Of a DNA stretch of 52,737 nt, positions 1 to 7,485 are shown piece after piece. The notes under the pieces were generated by a model. The model was not told the DNA's origin. It saw only the letters and a program-made list of their open reading frames with translations, and made no database searches. The position numbers were made by a program, and so were the translations under genes. How positions within the stretch are numbered: position 1 is the stretch's first letter; the number at the start of each line of letters is the position of its first letter. Source of the DNA: Paenibacillus thermotolerans (GTDB lineage Bacteria; Bacillota; Bacilli; Paenibacillales; YIM-B00363); the NCBI RefSeq assembly GCF_028745515.1, contig NZ_JAQZSG010000020.1, forward strand, positions 1 to 52,737. The letters run 5' to 3'.

Positions 1-42
1 ACTTTCACCCTAGAGATGACGCCCATGCTGGGCGTACATAAC

Positions 43-75
43 AAAAGACCCGGTTTCCCGGGTCTTTTGCGACGG
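43..75. terminator. Rho-independent terminator
   Basis: A perfect 11-bp stem (AAAAGACCCGG paired with CCGGGTCTTTT) closes a 4-nt loop, with T residues built into the right arm. It probably ends a gene that lies to the left of the window. The A-rich left arm means it could also work for minus-strand transcripts. Confidence 0.8.
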
Positions 76-406
76 CGCCGTTGATTTGGTTTTCTATCTC
101 AGTTTCGGAAAGCATTCGGGCTTCGCTTTTTTAAGGCTAGGCCGCCGAGCGTCTAAAGCCTATTAATAGTCTTTAGCACATCCCTCGCTTCCTATATTGA
201 GTTAGATCCCTCTCCGGTGCTTCGTTCCGTTGAATCGTCTAACGTTTCCAACGCAACCACGACCCTTCTCGTCGCCGTCTGAGTTTATTATGTCCGGGCG
301 GCCGGCTCTTAATCGCGATACCGGCTGGAAATTTTATCCGGGACTCACGTATCAGCCGCTTCCGTAACGGGAACAATAGCTTCGTAAAACGACAGTTGTG
401 TTCCGG
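76..406. other. Intergenic stretch without a supported gene
   Basis: About 330 bases without a convincing reading frame on either strand. A possible 60-codon minus-strand frame at 239-421 has no clear ribosome-binding site or family resemblance. The only structured element I see is the 24-bp palindrome at 153-176. Confidence 0.5.
153..176. repeat. 24-bp near-perfect palindrome
   Basis: Arms CTAAAG and CTTTAG flank an inner perfect palindrome CTATTAATAG, with one mismatched pair between the two parts. There is no T-run after it, so it does not look like a terminator. It could be an operator or a cruciform-forming site for the small gene at 420, about 240 bp away. No regulator can be named. 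Confidence 0.4.
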
Positions 407-419
407 AAGGGAGCAGATC

Positions 420-620
420 ATGATGAACGGATTGCTGCGATGGATCAGCCGGTTGAATTTGGTGCTCGTCTTTATTGTGCTATTCGCCGCTCACGGACTG
501 TTATATTACGGATTAAGGAACGATAACTGGTTCTTCCTGGCATTGTCCGCCTCGCTGGTGTGGACGGGAGTGATTGCCTTCGTGCAGCTGCTTGCCGGAA
601 CCGGACAGCGGTCGAAATAA
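420..620 (+). CDS. Small two-helix membrane protein, unknown function
   Basis: A 66-residue protein. The ATG at 420, immediately followed by a second ATG at 423, sits behind a good ribosome-binding site (GGAAGGGAG, 407-415). Residues about 13-33 and 41-61 are two hydrophobic segments rich in L, V, F and A, joined by a short polar stretch with Arg, Asn and Asp. The tail is short and basic. No family is recognised. It stands alone between an empty region and a minus-strand gene that converges on it, so context gives no functional hint. It could be a small stress or envelope protein, but this is not supported further. Confidence 0.55.
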   Translation: MMNGLLRWISRLNLVLVFIVLFAAHGLLYYGLRNDNWFFLALSASLVWTGVIAFVQLLAGTGQRSK

Positions 621-662
621 GGCAAGCAGTTTCAGCACCTCCGAGTATCGCCGGGCAAAGCC

Positions 663-1187
663 TTAATGCTGCGTCGCTGCAGGATTGTCCGCCGGATCCT
701 GACCGGCCCGCTCGGGCGGAGCGGGTACGAATACATTCGGGGCCGGCTCGAGCAGCCAGGTCGGCTTCAAATGGGCCGGCAAATCGTCCCGGACGTATTT
801 GCGGATGTCTTCGCCTAAATATTTGCGCATCCGCACCTCGGTTTCCGCCTTGACGAAATGCCACAGCATCTCGAAGCTCGCCTTGTATCCCCGGCACCAA
901 TATACGCAGCCGATGCCGTGCTCGTCTTTTCGCTCGTCGGTTATTTTGATGCCGCATACCCGAAGACGGCCCCGAAGCTTGGCTAAATCCTTCGTGACTC
1001 CGTCCATCGCCCGCTCGATAAGGTCGGCATAAGGCTGCTTGGTTTTCAGCTTGCTTTCCGCAATGATTTTGGCGTCCCGGTCGAATACGGTCAACAGCAA
1101 ATGCAGGAGCAGCACTTCTTTAATCGTGCTCAGCTCATCCACCGCCGTAACCGGAGGAACCGCCGGCACGCGTTCTCGTTTCACCAT
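663..1187 (-). CDS. Unknown helical protein, possibly SOS-controlled
   Basis: A 174-residue soluble protein that I do not recognise with confidence. Residues 20-110 are rich in charged helices, with a conserved-looking CVYWCRGY stretch near residue 95 holding two cysteines. The last 30 residues are Pro/Ala-rich and look disordered. It faintly recalls small uncharacterised Bacillales proteins that share a KQPYxDLIER-type segment; this is memory, not a search. The ATG at 1187 follows a weak ribosome-binding site. A sigma-A-like promoter lies just upstream with a LexA-like box over the expected start of transcription, which suggests induction by DNA damage. Confidence 0.65.
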   Translation of the reverse strand: MVKRERVPAVPPVTAVDELSTIKEVLLLHLLLTVFDRDAKIIAESKLKTKQPYADLIERAMDGVTKDLAKLRGRLRVCGIKITDERKDEHGIGCVYWCRGYKASFEMLWHFVKAETEVRMRKYLGEDIRKYVRDDLPAHLKPTWLLEPAPNVFVPAPPERAGQDPADNPAATQH

Positions 1188-1207
1188 GATGCATCACCGC
1201 ACATATA

Positions 1208-1252
1208 CGAATGTATGTTCTTATTGTATGCGAGATAGAACCGATTATGCAA
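1208..1252 (-). promoter_or_regulatory. Sigma-A promoter with a LexA (DinR)-like box
   Basis: Read on the minus strand, TTGCAT (1252-1247), an 18-bp spacer and TACAAT (1228-1223) form a sigma-A-type promoter for the gene ending at 663. Directly downstream, 1221-1208 reads AGAACATACATTCG. This matches 12 of 14 positions of the Bacillus LexA/DinR consensus CGAACRNRYGTTCG. The box would overlap the expected +1, a normal place for repression. The match is visual and was not scored. Confidence 0.5.
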
Positions 1253-1406
1253 CTGTCAAATGTTTGTAATTTTTTGGGACTTCGAGGCGGCATTTACTTC
1301 GAGCGGAAGGCTATGATATAGTAACCATGGATTTTGCGGTCCGATTGTTCAAAAATTCGCCACTTTTGGAGCGCCAATACATACCCACAGGCGATGATGG
1401 AGTCAT

Positions 1407-1412
1407 TATAAT
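1407..1412 (+). promoter_or_regulatory. Possible -10 element (TATAAT) for the CuA gene
   Basis: A perfect TATAAT lies 38 bp before the start codon at 1450. No good -35 hexamer lies at 16-18 bp, so the promoter may be activator-dependent or the match may be chance. Confidence 0.35.
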
Positions 1413-1449
1413 ATGAGGATGTACAACTGTTTGAGGGGGAACTAACGAG

Positions 1450-1875
1450 ATGTATAAATGGATCGTGGCTGTATTGTTTTTCGGAGCCAGCGCGCTCGGG
1501 GTCGGAATTTTGTTCAACGAGCTTCCGCAGGCGCCTTCGAAGGAAGATTTGGAGGCCGCAGCGAATTCGGTGACGATTACCGCATCCAACTTCCAATTCG
1601 ATCAAGAGGAATACAAGGTAGAGCTCGGCTCCAAGAAGACGATTCGATTGGTGAACGAGCAAGGCCTGCACGGCATAGCAATCAAAGAGCTGGGCGTAGA
1701 GCTTCAAGGCGCGAAGCTGGAGCAAGAAGTGACGTTCGATAAGCCGGGCACCTACGAAATTCATTGTATCGTGCTTTGCGGCCCCGGCCATGGGGACATG
1801 GTGGCTAAGCTGACGGTTGCGGAAGGCGTGGAAAATGCGCCTGCAGCCGAAGGCGACGCAGCGGCCGCACATTAA
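1450..1875 (+). CDS. Membrane-anchored CuA-type cupredoxin (COX2-like domain)
   Basis: A 141-residue protein with one N-terminal membrane helix (residues 3-22) and a single cupredoxin domain facing outside. All side-chain ligands of a binuclear CuA centre are present: His74, then Cys106, Cys110, His114 and Met117 in the order C-x3-C-x3-H-x2-M. This is the electron-entry domain of cytochrome c oxidase subunit II. True subunit II has two helices and sits beside the other oxidase genes, and neither is the case here. It may transfer electrons or copper at the membrane surface. The Ala/Glu-rich tail after residue 125 is probably disordered. The start at 1450 follows a GAGGGGGA ribosome-binding site. 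Confidence 0.8.
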   Translation: MYKWIVAVLFFGASALGVGILFNELPQAPSKEDLEAAANSVTITASNFQFDQEEYKVELGSKKTIRLVNEQGLHGIAIKELGVELQGAKLEQEVTFDKPGTYEIHCIVLCGPGHGDMVAKLTVAEGVENAPAAEGDAAAAH

Positions 1876-1885
1876 AACAAAAATG

Positions 1886-1936
1886 AAAACAGCCTCCGGT
1901 GCCGAAAAAAGCTACGGCGACCGGGGCTGTTTTTTC
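1886..1936. terminator. Bidirectional terminator between convergent genes
   Basis: AAAACAGCC pairs with GGCTGTTTT, reinforced by an inner CCGGT/ACCGG stem, with T-runs on both strands. It lies between the CuA gene and the convergent DUF2627 gene and overlaps the 3' end of the latter. Confidence 0.75.
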
Positions 1937-2175
1937 TTTTTGAAGCGGGGGGCGACATAGTTGCGTTTGCGGTCGCGGTAAAAAATCCAGCCGCCGATAA
2001 AAGCGACCCCAAGAGCGAACATGACAAGCCCGAGCAGAAACGAAAGCCACGGAAACGAGGCCGGACCGAACGAGTGGAATACGGCGTCCTTCATCTTCAA
2101 AAAGCCGTAGGTCGCGATCCACCCGGGGATGACAAGCAGCAAAACGGCGATCAGCCGTGAAAATTTGGAAGGCAT
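1912..2175 (-). CDS. DUF2627 family membrane protein (YqzF-like)
   Basis: An 87-residue protein with two membrane helices (about residues 7-27 and 41-66), joined by a short outside loop with a KMKDAVFHSFGP segment. The C-terminus is very basic. Length and pattern fit the DUF2627 family, whose B. subtilis member YqzF is encoded next to the bkd operon, as here. The biochemical role is unknown. It is divergent from lpdV, and the shared 189-bp gap holds repeated CGGACA motifs that may be operators. Confidence 0.7.
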   Translation of the reverse strand: MPSKFSRLIAVLLLVIPGWIATYGFLKMKDAVFHSFGPASFPWLSFLLGLVMFALGVAFIGGWIFYRDRKRNYVAPRFKKKKQPRSP

Positions 2176-2203
2176 GCGGCATCGTTTTCCTTTCCCGCGA
2201 ATT

Positions 2204-2239
2204 TGTCCGGTTTGTTAAACAACTCGGACAGTTCGGACA
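2204..2239. promoter_or_regulatory. Candidate operator in the DUF2627-lpdV gap
   Basis: TGTCCG (2204-2209) and CGGACA (2225-2230) form an inverted repeat around a near-palindromic core (TTTGTTAAACAA). A further direct TCGGACA copy ends at 2239 and a partial copy lies near 2260. This layout resembles a dimeric-regulator binding site. No sigma-54 type -24/-12 promoter, which drives bkd in B. subtilis, is visible. Confidence 0.4.
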
Positions 2240-2364
2240 CAATAAGTATTTTACCCTATTCGGACCCTCACAAAAAAGGTTACAATAATCAAAGAGTCTA
2301 ACAAATTCATGAACGGCTCTGGAAAGCATAGAAATAGAGTAAGCATACCTGGAGGACAAGCACT

Positions 2365-3798
2365 ATGAATCATACATATGACGTTGTCGTGCTGGGCGGC
2401 GGACCGGGCGGATACGCGGCGGCCATTCGCGCGGCGCAATTAGGCAAGAAGGTTGCCGTCGTCGAGAAGGCGGCGCTTGGAGGCACATGTCTGCACAAGG
2501 GCTGTATTCCGAGCAAAACGTTTCTGCGCAGCGCCGAGGTGTTCGCGACGGTAACGAAGAGCGAGCAATACGGAATCGTGCTGCAGGGCGAGGCTCCCGC
2601 CGTGGACTTCGGCCGGGTGCAGGAGCGCAAGAGCGGCATTGTGGAGGAGCTTCACCGGGGCGTCCAATTTTTGATGAAAAAATACGGCATCACCGTCGTG
2701 TACGGCACCGGCCGGCTGATCGGCCCGTCGATCTTTTCGCCGCAAAGCGGCGCAGTGGCGGTCGAAACGCCGGACGGGGAAATCGTCACGCTGCTGAACG
2801 AGCGGCTGATCGTCGCCACGGGCTCCAGACCGCGCGTGATCCCGGGCCTCGAACCGGACGGCGAATTTGTCCTTACGAGCGACGAGGCGCTGGAGCTGCC
2901 GCGCTTGCCGAAATCGATCCTGATCGTAGGCGGCGGCATTATCGGCGTCGAATGGGCGTCGATGATGGCCGATTTCGGCGTGGCGGTTACGCTGGTCGAA
3001 GCGTTCGACAGGCTGCTGCCGGGCGAGGACAAGGACATCTCGCGCGAGATGTCGGCGGCGCTGAAGAGGCGCGGCGTCGAGGTGCTGACGGGCGCGAAGA
3101 CGCTCGGCGACACGCTGCAAAAGTCGGCCGCCGAGGGGCTCGTCCGCATCGAAGCGGAGGGCGCGAACGGACGAATCCGGCTGCAGGCCGAGCGCATGCT
3201 CGTCGCCATCGGACGAGCCCCTAACGTGGAAGGGTTCGGGCTGGAAAACACGAACGTCGTCGTAGAGAAAGGGGCCATTCGCGTCAACGGCTGGATGCAG
3301 ACGAACGAGAGCCATATATACGCGATCGGCGACTGCACCGGAGGGATGCAGATGGCGCATGCGGCGAGCGAGCAGGCCAGAATAGCCGTAGAGCACATGT
3401 ACGGCTTATCGCCCCGGGAATTCGACGCGGCGTTCATACCCCGGGCCGTATACTCAAGCCCCGAGGTCGCGTCGATCGGTCTGACGGAGGAGCAAGCGCG
3501 GGAAGCGGGCATGAACGTAAAGACGGCTAAGACGTTCTTCCGGGCGATCGGCAAAGCGCTCGTTTACGGCGAGAAGGACGGGTTCGTGAAGATGGTGGCA
3601 AACGGCGACACGAACGATATTGTAGGCGTACATATGATCGGAGCGAAGGTGACCGAGCTGATCGGGGAAGCGTCGCTGGCGAAGCTGCTCGACGCGGCGT
3701 CGTGGGAGCTCGGGGCCGCGGTGCATCCGCATCCGTCGCTGTCGGAGGCGCTTATGGAAGCCGCCCAGGCGGTTGACGGGCGCCCGGTCGGAATGTAA
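2365..3798 (+). CDS. lpdV: Dihydrolipoyl dehydrogenase (E3) of the branched-chain complex
   Basis: This FAD-dependent disulfide oxidoreductase re-oxidises the lipoyl arm of the 2-oxoacid dehydrogenase complex and makes NADH. The 477 residues match the family length. Visible are the N-terminal FAD motif GGGPGGY (11-17), the redox disulfide Cys42/Cys47 in GGTCLHKGCIPSK, a second dinucleotide-binding motif (VGGGIIG, about 190) and the C-terminal His-Glu pair in HPHPSLSEA that sets the interface active site. It is the first gene of an operon with bkdAA, bkdAB and bkdB, so it is assigned as the operon-specific E3. The start at 2365 has a GGAGGA ribosome-binding site. Confidence 0.93.
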   Translation: MNHTYDVVVLGGGPGGYAAAIRAAQLGKKVAVVEKAALGGTCLHKGCIPSKTFLRSAEVFATVTKSEQYGIVLQGEAPAVDFGRVQERKSGIVEELHRGVQFLMKKYGITVVYGTGRLIGPSIFSPQSGAVAVETPDGEIVTLLNERLIVATGSRPRVIPGLEPDGEFVLTSDEALELPRLPKSILIVGGGIIGVEWASMMADFGVAVTLVEAFDRLLPGEDKDISREMSAALKRRGVEVLTGAKTLGDTLQKSAAEGLVRIEAEGANGRIRLQAERMLVAIGRAPNVEGFGLENTNVVVEKGAIRVNGWMQTNESHIYAIGDCTGGMQMAHAASEQARIAVEHMYGLSPREFDAAFIPRAVYSSPEVASIGLTEEQAREAGMNVKTAKTFFRAIGKALVYGEKDGFVKMVANGDTNDIVGVHMIGAKVTELIGEASLAKLLDAASWELGAAVHPHPSLSEALMEAAQAVDGRPVGM

Positions 3799-3860
3799 GA
3801 TGAAGCCATGCGTTACTTTTATGACCTGGTACTAACACCCGGTCCTAAGGAGGTTTCACG

Positions 3861-4889
3861 TTGATCGACGAAAAGAAGCTCCATACTGAGCAGGCGAAGC
3901 ATATCCAGTTAGGCTTGAACGATTTCGACGTCATCGCGATGTATAAGAAGATGAAGCTTGCGCGCAAATTCGACGAGCGGGCGCTCGTACTGCAGCGTGC
4001 GGGCAAAACGGGCTTTCACGTATCGGGCATCGGACAGGAAACGGCGCAGGTGGCGGCCGCCTATGCGCTGAGCCCCGGCACCGATATGCTTTTCCCGTAT
4101 TATCGGGATTACGCGTTCGTGCTGTCCGTCGGGATGACCGTTCGCGATTTAATGCTGTCCTTGTTAAGCAAGGCCGAGGACCCGACGAGCGGCGGCCGCC
4201 AAATGCCGGGACATTTCGGAAGCAAGCGATTGAACATATTTACCGGCTCGTCTCCGGTGACGACGCAGGTTCCCCACGCGGTCGGAGCGGCGCTCGCCGC
4301 GAGGATGCGGGGAGAAGAGAGCGTAGCGTTCGCGACGTTCGGGGAAGGCTCCAGCAATCAGGGGGATTTCCATGAGGGCTGCAATTTCGCGGGCGTCTTC
4401 AAGCTGCCTGTCATTCTCATGTGCGAGAACAACCGCTATGCGATTTCCATCCCGGAGCATAAGCAGGTGGCGGGCCGAATCGTGGACCGCGCGATCGGCT
4501 ACGGCTTTCCGGGCGTGCGCGTGGACGGCAACGACGCGCTGGAAGTGTACGCCGCCGTAAAGGAAGCGCGGCAGCGGGCGCTTGCGGGTGAAGGGCCGAC
4601 CTTGATCGAGGCGATGATGTACCGCATATCTCCGCATTCCACCGCCGATAACGACTTGCTGTACCGGACGAAGGAAGAGGTCGAAGAGAACCGGGCGAAG
4701 GACGGGATTCCGCGGTTCAAAAACTATTTGATCGAGCACGGTTTGTGGGACGAAGGTAAAGAGGCGGCGCTGGACGCCGAGCTCGCGCGCGAAATACAGG
4801 AAGCGACCGAATACGCCGACCGTGCGCCGTATCCCGAACCGGAAACGACGATGCTTTACGTTTACGGCGACGAACGCATGGGAGGCTAA
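3861..4889 (+). CDS. bkdAA: Branched-chain 2-oxoacid dehydrogenase E1 alpha subunit
   Basis: This thiamine-diphosphate subunit decarboxylates the 2-oxo acids derived from Val, Leu and Ile. The 342 residues carry the family TPP motif, GEGSSNQGDFHEG followed about 17 residues later by ENN (about 159-190). The phosphate-loop region near residue 280 reads YRISPHSTADN, typical of branched-chain rather than pyruvate enzymes. The TTG start at 3861 is chosen because a strong AAGGAGG lies 5 bp upstream. It is followed within 6 bp by bkdAB, its heterotetramer partner. Confidence 0.9.
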   Translation: MIDEKKLHTEQAKHIQLGLNDFDVIAMYKKMKLARKFDERALVLQRAGKTGFHVSGIGQETAQVAAAYALSPGTDMLFPYYRDYAFVLSVGMTVRDLMLSLLSKAEDPTSGGRQMPGHFGSKRLNIFTGSSPVTTQVPHAVGAALAARMRGEESVAFATFGEGSSNQGDFHEGCNFAGVFKLPVILMCENNRYAISIPEHKQVAGRIVDRAIGYGFPGVRVDGNDALEVYAAVKEARQRALAGEGPTLIEAMMYRISPHSTADNDLLYRTKEEVEENRAKDGIPRFKNYLIEHGLWDEGKEAALDAELAREIQEATEYADRAPYPEPETTMLYVYGDERMGG

Positions 4890-4894
4890 CGGTT

Positions 4895-5875
4895 ATGGCG
4901 GTTATGAAATACTTGGAAGCGATTCGTTCGGCCATGTCCGAGGAAATGGGGCGCGACGAACGGGTATTTGTATTGGGCGAGGACGTCGGCAAGGGCGGCG
5001 TCAATAATGCGACGAAAGGGATGCGCGATTTGTACGGCGAAGCGCGCGTGCTGGACACGCCGCTGGCCGAATCGGCCATTGCCGGCGTCGCGATCGGGGC
5101 GGCGATGCACGGAATGCGCCCGATTGCGGAAATGCAGTTCGCCGATTTCATCTTTCCGGCGACAAACCAAATTATTTCGGAAGCGGCGAAAATCCGTTAC
5201 CGCTCCAACAACGACTGGGATTGTCCGGTCGTGATCCGCGCCCCTTACGGAGCGACGGGCGGCAGCGCGCTGTATCATTCGCAATGCCCGGAATCCGTAT
5301 TCTTCGGCACGCCGGGACTGAAAATCGTCGCGCCCTCCACTCCTTACGATGCGAAGGGGCTCATGCTGGCGGCGATTCGAGATCCCGATCCGGTGCTTTA
5401 TTTCGAGCATAAGAAATGCTATTTGTCGATTTCCGGCGAGGTGCCTGAGGGAGATTACACCGTTCCGATCGGCAAGTCGGACGTGAAGCGGCATGGAGAG
5501 GACATTACGGTCATTTCTTACGGCATGACGCTCCACTATGCGCTTACGGCGGCCGAGGAGCTGGCGAAGGAAGGTATCAGCGCCCACATTTTGGACTTGC
5601 GCACGATCCAGCCGCTCGACAAGGAAGGCATTCTCGAAGCGGCCGCCAAGACGGGCAAGGTGCTCATCGTGCACGAGGACAATAAGACCGGCGGCGTCGG
5701 CGCGGAGGTGTCCGCGATCATTGCGGAAGAGCTGCTGTACGATTTGGACGCGCCGATTATGCGGCTGTGCGGACCGGACGTGCCGGCTGTCGGCATGAGC
5801 CCGACGATCGAGAAATTTTTCCTGCTGAACTCGGATAAACTGAAGGAAGCTATGCGGAGCCTGGCGGAGTATTAA
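4895..5875 (+). CDS. bkdAB: Branched-chain 2-oxoacid dehydrogenase E1 beta subunit
   Basis: This is the transketolase-like beta subunit that completes the E1 active site with BkdAA. The 326 residues show the family landmarks: GEDVGKGG near residue 28, a TPLAESAIAGVAIG segment near 60, RAPYGATGG near 115 that lines the TPP site, and the C-terminal transketolase domain with DLRTIQPLD near 237. It lies 5 bp after bkdAA and 34 bp before bkdB, so it is very likely co-transcribed. The product complex supplies isobutyryl-, isovaleryl- and 2-methylbutyryl-CoA, primers for iso- and anteiso-branched fatty acids. Confidence 0.92.
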   Translation: MAVMKYLEAIRSAMSEEMGRDERVFVLGEDVGKGGVNNATKGMRDLYGEARVLDTPLAESAIAGVAIGAAMHGMRPIAEMQFADFIFPATNQIISEAAKIRYRSNNDWDCPVVIRAPYGATGGSALYHSQCPESVFFGTPGLKIVAPSTPYDAKGLMLAAIRDPDPVLYFEHKKCYLSISGEVPEGDYTVPIGKSDVKRHGEDITVISYGMTLHYALTAAEELAKEGISAHILDLRTIQPLDKEGILEAAAKTGKVLIVHEDNKTGGVGAEVSAIIAEELLYDLDAPIMRLCGPDVPAVGMSPTIEKFFLLNSDKLKEAMRSLAEY

Positions 5876-5909
5876 CGCCAAGGCGGGGAACCGCGCAAGG
5901 AGGAATCTA

Positions 5910-7292
5910 ATGAACGACACCTATACGAATCGCGGCGGCGCGAAGGCTGCAGTTCCGGTGACCGTGCCGCATTTGGCGGAAACTCTCGTTTCCGCCATCG
6001 TAGGCAAGTGGCTGATCAAGCCCGGAGATGCCGTGCGGCAATACGACCCGATCTGCGAGTTCGTTACCGATAAAGTCACGACCGAAATGCCGTCGCCGGT
6101 GGAAGGCGTAGTAACGGAGCTGTTGGTTGCGGAAGGAGCGGAGGCGGCGGTCGGAGAAGCGATCTGCCTCATTGCAAGCAGTCAAGGAGAAAGCGAACCG
6201 GCTGGCGGCCACGGCGCGGCGGGCGATACGGCGGGGTACGCCGGTTCTCAGCCGCAAGGCGCCGCAGGCGCGATGGATGCGGATCAGCCGATGAGACGGC
6301 GTTACTCTCCAGCGGTTCAAGCGCTTGCGGCGGAGCACGGACTGCGCTTGGACGACGCTCCGATTCGCGGTACCGGAATCGGAGGACGCATTACGCGGAA
6401 AGATATTATCGCTTATGTCGAAAGCGGCGCGCACCGAGCGGCTCCGTCCGCCCCACGCAGGGAGGCGCCCGCACCCGCGCCTGCGCCCGCAACGGCCGCC
6501 GCGGCAAACGCGCCGCTGTCACCGGTCCGCTCGAGCGGACTGCATCTGTCCGAGGAGCCGCGCATTCCGACGATCGAAGTGGAGGCGGGCGACAGCCGCG
6601 AATATTTCATCGACGTCACGCCGATCCGCAATACGATCGCAAGCCGGATGCGGCAGAGCGTAACGGAAATTCCGCACGCTTGGACGATGATCGAAGTGGA
6701 CGTCACGAACCTTGTGAACTTGCGGAACAAAGTGAAGGACGAATTTTTCAAGCGCGAGGGTATCAACATTACTTATCTCGCCTTCCTATTGAAAGCGGTC
6801 GTCGGGGCGATCAAGGATTACCCGATCATGAACTCGGTGTGGGCGGTGGACAAAATCATCGTCAAGCGGGACATTAACATCTCGCTCGCCGTCGGAACGG
6901 AGGACAGCGTGCTGACGCCGGTCATCAAACAGGCGGACCGGAAAAATATCGCCGGCCTTGCGCGCGAAATCGACGAGCTGGCGCGAAAAACGCGCGCCGG
7001 GAAGCTGTCGCTTTCAGACATGCAGGGCGGCACAATCACGGTAAACAACACTGGCTCCTTCGGTTCCGTGCTGTCCTATCCGATCATCAATTATCCGCAA
7101 GCCGCGAATCTTACCTTCGAATCGATCGTCAAGCGGCCCGTTGTCATTAAAGACATGATCGCCGTCCGCTCGATGGTTAATTTGTGTCTGTCGCTTGACC
7201 ATCGTATTTTGGACGGCGTCATTTGCGGACGGTTTTTGCAGCGCGTGAAGGAAAATCTGGAGTCGTTCGACGAGTCGTCCAATTTATATTAA
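5910..7292 (+). CDS. bkdB: Lipoamide acyltransferase (E2) of the branched-chain complex
   Basis: The core subunit moves the acyl group from E1 to CoA. Domain order over 460 residues is: one lipoyl domain (about 15-90) with the lipoylated Lys55 in TDKVTTEMP; a long linker; the E1/E3-binding domain (about 130-170) with SPAVQALAAEHG and GRITRKDI; a second Ala/Pro-rich linker; and the catalytic domain (about 225-455) ending in the active-site DHRILDG motif. A single lipoyl domain is usual for Bacillales BkdB. The start at 5910 has AAGGAGG. No clear terminator follows; the next gene on the minus strand (prli42) converges on it. Confidence 0.92.
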   Translation: MNDTYTNRGGAKAAVPVTVPHLAETLVSAIVGKWLIKPGDAVRQYDPICEFVTDKVTTEMPSPVEGVVTELLVAEGAEAAVGEAICLIASSQGESEPAGGHGAAGDTAGYAGSQPQGAAGAMDADQPMRRRYSPAVQALAAEHGLRLDDAPIRGTGIGGRITRKDIIAYVESGAHRAAPSAPRREAPAPAPAPATAAAANAPLSPVRSSGLHLSEEPRIPTIEVEAGDSREYFIDVTPIRNTIASRMRQSVTEIPHAWTMIEVDVTNLVNLRNKVKDEFFKREGINITYLAFLLKAVVGAIKDYPIMNSVWAVDKIIVKRDINISLAVGTEDSVLTPVIKQADRKNIAGLAREIDELARKTRAGKLSLSDMQGGTITVNNTGSFGSVLSYPIINYPQAANLTFESIVKRPVVIKDMIAVRSMVNLCLSLDHRILDGVICGRFLQRVKENLESFDESSNLY

Positions 7293-7303
7293 AAGGCGAC
7301 CGT

Positions 7304-7405
7304 TTAGGCCATAACAAACTGAATGCTTAACAAAACGGTGGAAAGCAGCATCGTGATCAGCATAATCCAAATGATGATTTTAAACAGGCGGTTATTGTTG
7401 TACAT
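7304..7405 (-). CDS. prli42: Prli42 miniprotein (stressosome membrane anchor)
   Basis: A 33-residue protein, too short for routine gene callers. The sequence is a basic N-terminus with Arg6 and Lys9 (MYNNNRLFK), then one hydrophobic helix with the IMLITMLLST pattern, then a short tail. This matches my recollection of the Prli42 family of about 30-residue proteins that tether the stressosome to the membrane in Listeria and are widespread in Bacillota. The ATG at 7405 is preceded on the minus strand by a good AAAGGAG site. It sits between bkdB and the M20 peptidase gene; Prli42 genes of other Bacilli are often near this peptidase gene. The stressosome genes themselves are not in the window. Confidence 0.8.
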   Translation of the reverse strand: MYNNNRLFKIIIWIMLITMLLSTVLLSIQFVMA

Positions 7406-7485
7406 GGGTTGCTTTTCTCCTTTTCGAAATAGTCAAGCTTATGCTACATATTGTACCGCATCCGATCACTTGGAGGGAAATAAGA

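Noticed and set aside
239-421. Possible 60-codon minus-strand gene
   Set aside because: There is no clear ribosome-binding site, the sequence is Arg-rich and typical of a shadow frame, and no family is recognised.
2205-2364. Sigma-54 promoter before lpdV
   Set aside because: No GG-N10-GC type -24/-12 element could be found by eye.
3799-3860. Regulatory leader between lpdV and bkdAA
   Set aside because: The 62-bp gap has a CCTGG/CCGG-like partial symmetry but no stable hairpin with a T-run.
7441-7485. Upstream ATG as start of the M20 peptidase
   Set aside because: It has no ribosome-binding site and would add residues unlike the family N-terminus; the ATG at 7486 has GGAGGG.
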